Source: Balanoglossus misakiensis (Eukaryota; Hemichordata). From it: 64,000 bases of DNA. The notes below the pieces were generated by a model, which was given only the letters and a program-made list of their open reading frames with translations, was not told where the DNA came from and searched no databases. Each line of letters starts with the position of its first letter. Position 1 is the first letter of the stretch. Below are positions 37,897 through 49,099 of this stretch, piece after piece. The position numbers and the translations under genes are program-made. The stretch is from contig CM082595.2 of assembly GCA_040954595.2 (NCBI GenBank), positions 6,386,001 to 6,450,000 on the forward strand, in the 5' to 3' direction.

Positions 37897-39342
37897 TTAT
37901 TCGTCTGCGTTTTCTTCGTCTGGTAACGATCTCTTTTCTTCTTCTCTCTTACCGAGAACGTCGAATCCTCCGACACCGAAATCTGGCTTGGCTTTCTTTC
38001 CTAAGACATCAAACCCTCCAACACCGAAATCGGGCTTAGCTTTCTTTCCGAGAACGTCGAATCCTCCGACACCAAAATCGGGCTTAGCTTTCTTGCCGAG
38101 AACGTCGAAGCCACCAACACCGAAATCTGGTTTAGCTTTCTTGCCGAGAACGTCGAAGCCACCAACACCGAAATCTGGTTTAGCTTTCTTTCCAAGGACA
38201 TCAAACCCTCCAACGCCGAAATCGGGCTTAGCTTTCTTGCCGAGAACATCGAAGCCACCAACACCAAAATCGGGCTTAGCTTTCTTGCCAAGAACGTCAA
38301 ATCCTCCTACACCGAAATCTGGTTTAGCTTTCTTGCCGAGAACGTCGAAGCCACCAACACCGAAATCGGGCTTAGCTTTCTTGCCGAGAACGTCGAATCC
38401 TCCGACACCGAAATCGGGCTTAGCTTTCTTGCCGAGAACGTCGAATCCTCCGACACCGAAATCGGGCTTAGCTTTCTTGCCGAGAACGTCAAATCCTCCT
38501 ACACCGAAATCTGGTTTAGCTTTCTTGCCGAGAACGTCGAATCCTCCGACACCGAAATCTGGTTTAGCTTTCTTGCCGAGAACGTCAAATCCTCCAACAC
38601 CGAAATCTGGTTTAGCTTTCTTGCCGAGAACGTCGAATCCTCCGACACCGAAATCGGGCTTAGCTTTCTTGCCGAGAACGTCAAATCCTCCTACACCGAA
38701 ATCTGGTTTAGCTTTCTTGCCGAGAACGTCGAAGCCACCAACACCGAAATCTGGTTTAGCTTTCTTTCCAAGGACATCAAACCCTCCAACACCGAAATCT
38801 GGTTTAGCTTTCTTGCCGAGAACGTCGAATCCTCCGACACCGAAATCGGGCTTAGCTTTCTTGCCGAGAACATCAAATCCTCCGACACCGAAATCTGGCT
38901 TGGCCTTCTTTCCGAGAACGTCAAATCCTCCGACACCGAAATCAGGCTTAGCTTTCTTTCCAAGGACATCAAACCCTCCAACACCGAAATCTGGTTTAGC
39001 TTTCTTGCCGAGAACGTCAAACCCTCCTACACCAAAATCGGGCTTAGCTTTCTTGCCGAGAACGTCAAATCCTCCGACACCGAAATCTGGCTTGGCCTTC
39101 TTTCCGAGAACGTCAAACCCTCCAACGCCGAAATCTGGCTTGGCTTTCTTTTCTCCTTCAAATCTCCTCCTCTTTCCTCTACTGGCGCTTATTCTTTTCC
39201 CAGTTCCCCTGCAGTAAAACCCAATGGTTTCAAGTTGAAAGTCAAAGCATGGCTGTGATCGTCGTTTGCTTATTTGATGTGGTTCTGTTTCCGATCTCAG
39301 ATTGTTCACGTGATTTTTCAATGAATCTGTTAGACTTCTTTT
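37897..39342 (-). CDS. Main exon of a multi-copy neuropeptide precursor: 25 x AKPDFGVGGFDVL-amide
   Basis: The exon follows a strong acceptor (TTTTTCTTTTTGGCTTTTGCAG) and is phase 0. It encodes 481 residues and ends at a TAA. In order: KR, a spacer (SLTDSLKNHVNNLRSE...), KRR, a two-cysteine peptide SQPCFDFQLETIGFYCRGT followed by GKR, ISASRG-KRRR, FEGE-KK, then 25 units that are identical in protein sequence. Each unit is AKPDFGVGGFDVLG followed by KK (KR after the last). The end is EEE-KR and an acidic tail (SLPDEENADE). Prohormone cleavage and Gly amidation would give AKPDFGVGGFDVL-amide, 25 copies per precursor. FGxGG-(Y/F)D-x-L recalls the N-terminal part of the starfish relaxant peptide FGKGGAYDPLSAGFTD (pedal peptide/orcokinin type), but the C-terminus differs. 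No family is assigned with confidence. The opposite strand is also open through the repeat but is a shadow. Confidence 0.9.
   Translation of the reverse strand, partial: KRSLTDSLKNHVNNLRSETEPHQISKRRSQPCFDFQLETIGFYCRGTGKRISASRGKRRRFEGEKKAKPDFGVGGFDVLGKKAKPDFGVGGFDVLGKKAKPDFGVGGFDVLGKKAKPDFGVGGFDVLGKKAKPDFGVGGFDVLGKKAKPDFGVGGFDVLGKKAKPDFGVGGFDVLGKKAKPDFGVGGFDVLGKKAKPDFGVGGFDVLGKKAKPDFGVGGFDVLGKKAKPDFGVGGFDVLGKKAKPDFGVGGFDVLGKKAKPDFGVGGFDVLGKKAKPDFGVGGFDVLGKKAKPDFGVGGFDVLGKKAKPDFGVGGFDVLGKKAKPDFGVGGFDVLGKKAKPDFGVGGFDVLGKKAKPDFGVGGFDVLGKKAKPDFGVGGFDVLGKKAKPDFGVGGFDVLGKKAKPDFGVGGFDVLGKKAKPDFGVGGFDVLGKKAKPDFGVGGFDVLGKKAKPDFGVGGFDVLGKREEEKRSLPDEENADE
37948..39147 (-). repeat. 48-bp coding tandem repeat, 25 copies
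   Basis: 1200 bases, exactly 25 units of 48 bases. Units differ at the nucleotide level, but every difference I checked is silent (Val as GTT, GTC or GTA; Gly as GGA, GGG, GGC or GGT; Pro CCA or CCC; Leu CTC, CTT or TTA). No unit has an amino-acid change, insertion or frameshift. Confidence 0.95.
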
Positions 39343-39376
39343 CTGCAAAAGCCAAAAAGAAAAAGTTCAGATTAAT

Positions 39377-39426
39377 ATAAGATAATGTAATATAATGTAA
39401 TGTAATGTAATGTAATATAATATAAT
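39377..39426. repeat. (TAATG)n pentanucleotide repeat
   Basis: Degenerate TAATG/TAATA units in the intron just upstream of the 25-copy peptide exon. Confidence 0.7.
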
Positions 39427-39480
39427 GTTGCCTTGAGTAAAATATGATAAAAGTTTAAGACTTTGATTTTTTATGGTACA

Positions 39481-39693
39481 TACTGTAAAACACTTTATTT
39501 TCGCGAGTTTAAATTTTCGCGATATCCAGAGAGACCACTGTTTCGCGAGTATTAATTTTTGCGCTCTCTTATTTCATTCACTGCATCGTTGTATTTTTAA
39601 AAAAGTGTACGCGACTTTTTATTTTCACACTATTTTGGCTCTCGCGTATTTCGTGAAAATTTATTGCTCGCGAAAATAAAGTGTTTTACAGTA
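39481..39693. mobile_element. MITE copy 2, inverted relative to copy 1
   Basis: Same element as at 25282-25492: TACTGTAAAACACTTTATTT at the left end, its complement at the right end, and an internal sequence that is the reverse complement of copy 1 with scattered substitutions. It lies in the large intron of the 25-copy peptide gene, about 140 bases upstream of the acceptor. Confidence 0.75.
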
Positions 39694-41004
39694 CTACCTT
39701 AAATCAAAATATTTTCCAGTTGGTTTTGGAAGTGGGCGAAAAGGCATGCCCCATGCTTTCGTAAGAACATTTATATTTATGGCCTGGTGTGTAAACGAGC
39801 AGCCACTTGCCATTCTGGTACCAGGTTGATAAATGGCGGGCAAATGACCAATTGAGACCTCATTTGGACTACCGTTTTTTCGAGTGTTTTGTCTCATCAA
39901 GCTGTGCAAACAACTCTGCACTTTGCTTTCGCGAACAGTTGCAAGTGGCCACAGTTATTGAATTCTTTGTTTCACGTCCTCTCAAAAAAAGTTTCACAGT
40001 TTTTGCGAGCCAACGAGCTAAACCATGTGGCCACAATGATTGAATGTACTGCGTTTGCCAACAAACCGTACACCCGTTGCTAACAAACAGTTCAGCATGT
40101 ATTAATTTGCACCTTCTGATATAAAAGGAGTTAACACTAGTAAGCATAATGCCCGCATATGGTTAAAAAGTCATGTCAAAGTCTTAGCTGACCTATGTTG
40201 GTGGTCTTTTTATGTATGCCACCCAAATAAAATTCTGTGGTTCGTTAATTCCTCTTTAGTTGTGATGAAATTTGCATGCGTGATCATATTCACAGATGAT
40301 TCTATCCATCACTTTATTTGGGGTGTTCACCAAGAAAACATAAAGGTGTCATGTATGCTTCTTGGCCGTCTACATTAATCGAACAAAACAAACTGAACAT
40401 CGCGATTGAGTCGTGACTATAAAACTCGAAGGCAGTGCTTACTCATTCGCGATCCATTACTGCAAAGATCGCACCGGAGGTCGTTGTGCAGAGGCTCTTA
40501 AAAGAAACACTATACAATCACAAATATAGGCATCCACTCTACTGAATTGCTAATGTTCAGGTTTCTAGTCTGAAAACAAAAATAGATATCATCGCGCAAC
40601 ATATTTTGGCGAAAAGGACTTTGTAATGGCTTGTGATGACATTAATGTGCTTTCCGATGCAATTTTATTCACATCTGCGTCTTGATACCAATATTACTGT
40701 TTTGGATAAGACGCTGATCCTGAACTAACAATTTACGTCTTTCCGATAAAGTTTGTTTCGGTCTGTCGCACTTTGTAAAAGCACGTGCAGTACTAGAATG
40801 CAGTGAAGTGTCCGACAGGAATTGTCAGTCAAGACATGTAGGTTGTTTATTGGCTTATATCCGGCGTTCAAATAATGTGATCGTTGATACTAACTTACTC
40901 ATGCGAGCGTCGCGACATAACCTACATTTGGATAAAAAATACTGATTGTCAGTGCTATGTATAGGCACGTTTATCCATATCCATTGCTTATTATGGTCGG
41001 CAAA

Positions 41005-41035
<31 letters not shown>

Positions 41036-44000
41036 TTGTTGAGAGCCTCTTGGTATAATATACAGGGTCAGACAAGCATTGTCTTCGTTTGTCATCAATT
41101 GAATTGAATTGAAATGAATACTCCACCACGACACTGATATTTCCTATTGCAGTGTGAGTCTCATGAAAGGACACTTCTAATCTGAAATAGAATATGGCGC
41201 TCACGAATCAATTTCCGGATTTCAAGTTGGCTTAATCATTGACAATGCGCCTCTACTGTCTCTGTGACTTAATCTGTGCTGCCGTGTATGTCCTGTACAC
41301 ATCACGAGCAGCAAAACAACGAGCTGTATACGGTCATGCCATTAAGCACTGGAAGGGCGCGTTGACAGTCTTGGAAATGTTTTCAAAGGAAAGCAGGTTT
41401 CAGCTGACGGGCATATCATTTTGATCAAGCGCGTCTAACATTGCTCATTTACAACGATAAATTGTCACACCTGATGACCTGCTATTGATTTGTAAAGCAG
41501 ACATGTCATCGAGGCTGAGCTGGAGACGTCTCAGTAACGCGAGTTGTCTGGGACTGGAATTGTGACCTGTATCTATCGCACCCGTGTGGTTTGGTGAAGG
41601 GAATCTTTTCACGACAACTTGACGTGTGTTGAAGTTTCCATGAGTGGAGTTGATTAGCAGATGTGGCAGTCAAGTGGCCTCTTTTCGGTTAAGCCATCGT
41701 GTGCCTGTTTCTGTCTGCCTTGCGCACAAGTCAACCAAAACTGACATATGTTCTGCACGAGACCCTGCAAGATTTCGTGTGGCTAGGCAATTTACACATG
41801 TGATCAATTTCATGACAGAGGACAATGTAACACAGGAAAAACAATACCTGGCCCATTGTGTTCAACGGCTAAAAAGTTACAATTTTATTGTTAAACTCTC
41901 CTCCTATATTCTACTTTCATACAAAGCTTGATTATATTTACTAGATACCAACCCGCTGCTATGACAACTGACCAAATCTCGCGAGATCTCGCAATGAGCG
42001 AAAATGGTCTATTTATAGTACCTGAGATTCTCCGTCGGTGATGAAAATATGAACTTGAGGGTACACAGCATGTGGTCTGCACTAATCTATGGGTACTGCG
42101 CAGTGCATTTTTCAGAACCGGGAAAACAAATATACCGACACTTAGTCCGCTACTGTGCAAACTCTAACTACATGCAGAGTGCTGTTGGGTTGGTTACCTT
42201 GGTTTCTAAATCATTTTTCGCGGCCATGGTCGTTCACAACTAGTTTTTATTGGAAATAGAACCAGATGGTCGTAAATTAGAAATAATTGTTCGGGACTTT
42301 GTACTTAAATTTGAATCGACAATACAATATCACAATTTTTCAATCACATAAATAGTCTGCAAAGCCCAAAACCAGACAAATGACGAACTTTCTCCAGGTG
42401 TTGATCGCGACAACGATATGCATCATGGCGACATCTTGTGTTGAACGTTGGGGGAGGGATAGAATAGAGACAATGAACTGTCGTCAGCCTTCTTTTCCCC
42501 CTATTTTCTACTTTAATCGATTAATTTGTGAATGACGGATGCAAGTCAGTCAGCCACTTTCCCACTGCAGATGTCTTTGCACGACAAAATTAAACCTATT
42601 GAAATTTTTTACAAAACAACTAAAAAGTCAAAACTGACGGAAAATCAATTTCGGCTATTCGTTTGAGTCGCTTGCGGGAAGAGCTTCTAAATTAACACGG
42701 ACTCCTAAAGCCGGCAGTCTTTTATGGAACATGTTTTCGCGAATCAATTTGAAAGAAACGACTACGCGAGAAGAACCTTGTCTTTTACAGAATTATTTTG
42801 TAATAATCCTTGGTTTGAGGGAAAAATGAAAATATAAGACAGCCTTTTCAGTTTCGCGTGTACATCTAAAAAATACCTACATGGATGGACGAAATCTGAT
42901 TTGAAGTGCTTTTATGGGTATTAGGATAAAACTAATATACAAAATTGTCGCTCGGTAAACGAACCGAGTAATTTCCGTTGGGTTTGACCGATAAGCAGCC
43001 ATGCTGAAATGGAATTATCTTTCAAGGATAGACGCCATTATGAAACAGGGAATTCTGGGAATTCCCAAACATTTCTATCTTGTATGTTTTTGGGAAGCAA
43101 CCAGGGCATTGATCTTTTATTTATACTATACTGTTAATCATGGCAACAGACATTATGGTGTGTTGTTTTCCCCATAAAATAGTCTGGGCTCTGTGTTTAT
43201 TGCTTTAAAGACTTTGCTAATGAGAACACTCCTCACATTCATATTTAAAATGGCCGCCAAACTAGTTGTTAATTCAATAGGAAAACTCATTTGTTGATAA
43301 CGAATAAAAAGAGGTGAACATTTTATTGTATTAGCCTTTAATGGTTTAGAACAAGCTACAATGTTATAGCCAATAGGCGGAAGAATTACTAATTAATAAT
43401 TCTCAGTTGCATTTCCTGTATCAAAGGTAGTAAATTGTTCAACCATAGTGTTCATGTTCGTGGTATTCGGATTGGAGGTGACGCGACAGGAAATATTTAA
43501 AAATTAATCTGAATGTGATTCTGCTCTGACGCCGAGAAGGTCAGCCAAGACTTTGTTTGACAAATCCTGGCAAATTCTCATGCGTTTTAGTTTTGTAACA
43601 TTATACATCCTTTAAAAGGCCAATACTGTGTGGTCTTGTTTGAACACATGCCCAAGTTCCTATTGACATTGCCAGACGTGTAAAAGCGTTCAATATTTGA
43701 CTGCGAACTTTTGCAATTGTGGTTTGGTTTGTTTTCGTGACCTGTGCGAATTGTAAGATCACGGCTGAACGCAAGCCGGATAATTGAAATTTCCGGTCTG
43801 CTTGCTCCAACCATACACATTCTCTGTTCTGACTACACGTACTTACAATATATAACCAGTGGCGCTATTTCTTGCCACTTTACACTTATTTGCCTGGGAG
43901 TCTGTTTGTTCAGGTTTTCCCACCTATCAACATAATGTACACTTCCAATTTCACGTAATTGACTAGACAACATAGCTGACTTTACAAAGTACATGTATTT

Positions 44001-44115
44001 GCAGCACTGACTATAATCTTTGTCACAGCACTTAGACATTACGCACAGATTCAGTGGCATAGAATTACACATTACGATGTCCAAGTAATTTGCATAGATA
44101 GATAGATAGACAGAA

Positions 44116-44181
<66 letters not shown>

Positions 44182-47100
44182 TATTAGACAGATAGATTAT
44201 CTTTTCATGGAATGTTAACCTTTAGCTCCTGTACACTGGTGTACGTCACTTTATTCTGTTACTTCTACATCTGTGTTAAAATGTAATAATGGTGATGCTT
44301 CTCTCTGTTTCGGAAGAATAGTCTAATGGCTCGATTGTGATCAGATGGCAAGCAGATACAATCGCTACCGACGTTGCACACATTGCCTCATCTGGCGAGT
44401 CAGGCAGCGTTGACGAGGAAAAAACACATTCCCAGAGTGGACTAAATGGAAGAGTTTAATCATAGTAGATAATGCTTGGATGATTGCCCGACTTTCTAAA
44501 CATAGGTGCATTACTGAACATAAATCCCCTGATTGCAGGTCACATGAACATACATATGTTCAAGGGTCAGTGATCTCTGGAAAAATGAAGTCAGCCGACA
44601 GTAAATGTATGAAGTAACAGAATAGAAGCATGTCGAAATTTTTCATTCAAATATCTACATTTGTAACGTTCACTTTTGTTACATTTTGCGTGATTTGATA
44701 GCTAATCATAACATATTTCACCAATATAGTCCATGCATGTTGCTTTTCCAACTATTCTTACTCACCCTGTGGGGGTTTGAGCAGACAAGGATAAAATTTA
44801 GCCGCATGCTTCAACCAAACCAAGTGAAGTTGTTACACCACACCCATCTGCATGTGCGTGTACATGCGGTCAACCCCACTAAAGTGTGAAAATAATTAAT
44901 GTTTTTTACGGCAATGAATATTCTCTGTGTACAGTATAATTACAAACCAACGTCCTAGTGTAGCATATTGTGTGTTACCATCAAATTTCCATGTAAATTA
45001 AAATCACAGAATCGCGGATCTTCAAGCCTTGTGTTCGACAGTATCATTTATGTTTAGTTTACAAATCTTGCGGTTTAATTTGACCGTCTGAGTTACTATA
45101 AGATGTGGTTATTATTCCCACCCTGATATAATATACATTTGTAGCGCCCATGTACCCTATAGCACCACTTAGATAAGCAGGAAATAATGCAAAAAATCAT
45201 GAATAATATTAGGCCTATGCCTGAAATATTAATCAGATGTATCATAGCGTAACCTATCAATTCCCAGAAAAAGCATAAACCTGAAATTAGTATGAAAATA
45301 CATTGATTAAAAAAATAGTTTAGTTTAATGATTCATATAGAATGCGTCTATTATGTTCATGTTAACACTTTCAAAAAATGAGTATAACAAATTGAATATT
45401 CTCTTCAATTTTAGAATTTCATGTGACCAAACATGTTAATTTAGCACGTGAATTCGTAACATGGTCACAGAATATTTGTCTACTATTTATCCGAATTTTA
45501 TAAAACAGACAAATTAATCATGTGAGGCTATGATCATTGGTGAGCAATGTTTAAAGAGGCGGTAGCTGTAACTCTTTGTTTTCCTTTTTGCTTGGGAACA
45601 AATACAATGCTTCATTCTGCCTTGTAAACATATCAATATTCTAAATATTTTACTTGGTTTAATTTGCATATAGCCAATAGGGTTACTGGTGTGATGACAT
45701 GTGACTTGGAGTCTAGGAATTCATATGTATTCATGTTTACATGATGGGTTAAAGACAGATTTGGTGTTTAAGCATGTTTTAGGGAACAGATAAAATACAT
45801 CAAAAAGAGGAATTTTGTTCCGTAGGCCGGCAAGGGTGCAAATTAAAGCGTCCTTCCAAAACCCTATCAACTCTACTGAAACCATCATAGCAATGCAGTG
45901 TCTTTGTTGCCATAGCAGTGAGCGTGCAACAGAAGCTCTACCAGTAACCATCCTCATTAAGGGTATTTTGCGAAGCTCTAAATTTTGTTTCAAAAGCATG
46001 TTTATTCATTATTAAGATGGGGAGATGTCACATCTGTCCATGACCTTTGACCAACAAAGAGCTACTCAGGACTTCCCTACCTCTACAACCAAACCGATGA
46101 AAATCCATAAATTTTGATCATGGCAAGTTTAAAACCAGGGAATGATCTTTCATCAATGAAAATGTGCCATTTATCCTATAATATCATAAGTGATGACCTT
46201 CGCATTTGGGTGTTATATTCTTTTGTATTTTATTTTGGTTTTATTTCATTTTTTAATTCATAATTATTCTTTGTAATAGTCTTACTAATTAGCGTCGTAA
46301 TACTGACCTGAAATATAATTTAGCGCTGCTGTCCGCGTGTTCGTGTTCAGTGATATGGTCTGATCTGTTCTGGACTGGACGAGACACTTAATGGTTTTAA
46401 TCGCTTTGAAGCAATCAGTGATTTACACGGACCACATTCTGCGCTTTTCTTTAAATATTAATGAAAGCTGTTCGTGTATTAATTAATTTTTAATGACGTA
46501 ACTCCACGTAATATCTTGTGTTTTTGACAAATGCATATTTTATTGAATGAATTGAAACTCCTGGGAATGGCGGCAATATCAAATGAAACAAATCCTAACT
46601 ACAAGACAATAAATAGATCGTGAAAAGTTCGTTTTGCAATTGAAACTCGCATTGTATTCATAAGAAAAAACGATGATATATTTTGATATTTGATGGTTTT
46701 GATTTCCATTTAATATTTTACCCAGTATGCAATAAAGATGTCCAATTTGACAATCACCTCGAAGGTAGCCAATTGTGTACACTATGGAAAAATTTAAAGC
46801 AATGGTTGCCTGGTGACGGTGTAATGGTTGCAAATTAGTTCCAATATCGGTCAAGAACACCGGTGCCAGACAAAAATGCAGAGGCATAACTTCCCGCCAA
46901 AACCGGATAGAAGGCTAAACGATAGCCCGCATTTGCCCTTCTCTGTGATTCGAAGTGCCAGTGATGGCTAATTGTCACACAAAATAGAAAATCACACATT
47001 TTCAGGTCGTCGGCACGCCTATAATCCAAGTACAGTACATTTTATCCTCTAGGTTCGTTCAGACAAGCCCACAACTTAACCTTTCGAAATTAAGCTGCCT

Positions 47101-48448
47101 CAAAAGACAAGCGGATCAGCCGTGTGTTTGAAGGGTAATTCGCTGACAAATTGACCACTACACTTAAGTCATTACACGCTCTCCTATATTACTCCTCAAG
47201 TGTCTTTTAGCTTTGAAGTGAATAACATGTGTAAATCACGCATGGAGTATCTGATGTGTTCTACTCAACTTTGTTTGCCGTCGTGTGCCTACATCTGGCT
47301 CGCTGCCGATGTATTAAAAATACATGAATCTTATTTCTCGGGATGTAGAAAGCCCTTAAATTTCTAAGCGTCTTGTCAATTTCATCCGGAGTTTCACGGG
47401 AAAGGGAAATATGCCTTTCTGAATCGCCACTTTCTGAGAGCTTTATAACTTTCAAAAAGGAAAATTCAATTCAGCATTAGCTGTTAATCTTTAATCTTCG
47501 CCAAATACACAAAGAGATACCGTACGTTTCTTAGAGATGACTCGGTATACTCTCTTTCGGTTTAATGACGCGAAAAGCCGGATGAACTTCTCCTCGCAAG
47601 CCGATAGGATTTCCTATAATGTAATTTTTTTTAAATTCATTTTTTTTATTTATTTACTGAAGATCGTTTTGCCGCAAGATATTTTTTCATCCCTGCCACT
47701 CAAACTTTTCCTTTCATCACCTTTTTTGATTGAAAAATGCTCTGAAACTGGTATTGTGGTGGGATTTTTGAAAGATGCCATTTTTGATGTAAACACCATG
47801 ACGGCAGGATGTTCCATCTGGCTACTGCGAATCTGAGTTGTCGTTCTTTCTGTTGGTTCTTTGCTCGGCCGTGCAACCCAGTACCCAAGAATGTAACACA
47901 TAGGCGGTACCTCCCCTACTGTTTTCCTAGTACAATTTTACCGCCAAAACTGTAACAAAATTTCTCGTTGGGTCGATAAATTCACACAGTATGGTACCTA
48001 TTCGAGATAGGGACATTTATAACCTGAAAATTCATCATTGCGGTCCAAAATAAACCACCCAACCATACAGTTTGCGCAAAACGATTTTCTAATAACCAAA
48101 TTGCTTATTATTAAAAATCATTACAATACGTTATCTGGGGACAGTGATATTAATGGAAGAAATCTGCTTTATTATCTCCAAAATTGAATAGTAAATTATT
48201 CATATTTTGCTTCTCAATTGCCAACATTAAGCAAGAAAGACTCTTGAGCTAAATAGATTATAATTCAGCCCCCACTGCGCGAGATAACAGTATAGGTAAG
48301 AACAACGTGTATTGTTCTAATACAGATATACAAATCAGTGGGAATAAAGTAGAGGAATGATGGATTTCTGCTTTGATTAGGTGAATTTGGCAAGAAATAC
48401 TAATGTATAATTTCAAGTTCCAGCTGGATGGTAATATCTGGATCTTAC
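39694..48448 (-). other. Putative large intron of the 25-copy peptide gene
   Basis: No further phase-0 exon convincingly bracketed by splice sites was found on the minus strand. It contains a (GTT)n tract (41005-41040), a (GATA)n array and, on the plus strand, a TATAAAA near 40418 with no coding start after it. If exons were missed here, the precursor would be longer than described. Confidence 0.4.
44094..44200. repeat. (GATA)n microsatellite
   Basis: TAGATAGA array with one CAGAAA interruption near 44111 and a degenerate right end. Confidence 0.9.
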
Positions 48449-48505
48449 CTTTTTATGACAATCATGATCTATGGGCCATGAAATGTGGGCTTTTTCAACT
48501 TTTGA
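48449..48505 (-). CDS. Probable second coding exon of the 25-copy peptide precursor
   Basis: The acceptor GACGTTTTGGCTTTGTACAG ends at 48506 and the donor AAAAAG/GTAAGA follows the exon at 48448. The 57 bases are open in only one frame, which is phase 0 at both ends and so compatible with both the signal-peptide exon and the repeat exon. It encodes SKVEKAHISWPIDHDCHKK. Placed between them, its C-terminal KK would extend the KR at the start of the next exon into a KKKR cleavage site. The full precursor would be 523 residues with it and 504 without. It could be an alternative exon or a chance match. Confidence 0.45.
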
Positions 48506-48904
48506 CTGTACAAAGCCAAAACGTCAAAACTAAGATTATGAGAAATATCGCCTAGAAAGGTAGCAGACTGATATCATTCAGAATGTAAAAAATGTTTTTT
48601 GACTCTTGATAGCAGAACAAAAAATCAGTTATCGTATCGAAACGTTTTGATATCGCCGACGGCTTGATTTATTATACACTTAAAATGCTTTTTACTTCGC
48701 AGATGTGCGTTTCTATGACAACATTTCCATTTTAATGTACCACCTAGTGAGAACTCGGGCTGGACCTCTGCGGTAATGGGGCTGCCTCGGCCGAAGAGAA
48801 AATTCATCCACGGCTGGCCCACGCACTGCGTTCAAGTGACATCAAATTCACTTACAATGGTAGGTGTATTGCATTGAGAATAGTCGAGATGGCTGAAAAC
48901 TTAC

Positions 48905-48973
48905 CGCTTTTTCTTCGTCGGCTTTGGTTACGAAGATCACACAGGCTAACGATAGGACGAGTAGAATTTTCAT
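48905..48973 (-). CDS. Signal-peptide exon, probably of the 25-copy peptide precursor
   Basis: The ATG at 48973 opens MKILLVLSLACVIFVTKA, a textbook signal peptide with a cleavage site at TKA/DEE. DEEKA follows and the exon ends at 48905 in phase 0 with a consensus GTAAGT donor. Phase 0 matches the acceptors at 48505 and at 39342. The repeat exon lacks its own start and signal peptide, and this is the only good signal exon I found upstream on its strand. The link across more than 9 kb is an inference. A TATA-like box is about 95 bases upstream. Confidence 0.7.
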
Positions 48974-49065
48974 CTTCGCTTCACTGCGGGTGGACGTCGA
49001 TGCGACGTCGTCTCTGTACTGTAGGGCCCACTAATGCGTATGGCTGGACAACCACGTCCGGTTGC

Positions 49066-49072
49066 TATTTAA
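49066..49072 (-). promoter_or_regulatory. TATA-like box of the 25-copy peptide gene
   Basis: The minus strand reads GGGTTAAATAGCAACC. Transcription would begin near 49040, giving a leader of about 65 bases that contains two GACGTC motifs (about 48993-49010). The flanking 49.0-49.5 kb is richer in CpG and GC than the rest of the window. Confidence 0.5.
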
Positions 49073-49099
49073 CCCTCCTCCTGCGAAGTGAACAAACAG

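Noticed and set aside
37832-39217. Plus-strand 461-codon frame of proline-rich repeats (RTSNPPTPKSGLAFL type)
   Set aside because: It is the antisense of the 25-copy peptide array. It shows amino-acid differences between units, has no signal peptide and no processing sites, and the minus frame is perfectly conserved.
48750-48835. Possible minus-strand exon encoding GQPWMNFLFGRGSP just after the signal-peptide exon, suggesting an FLF-amide peptide
   Set aside because: The acceptor is weak, the intron would be about 70-80 bases, and its 82-base length would break the phase of the better-supported exon at 48449-48505 and of the repeat exon. Only a single Arg cleavage site is present.
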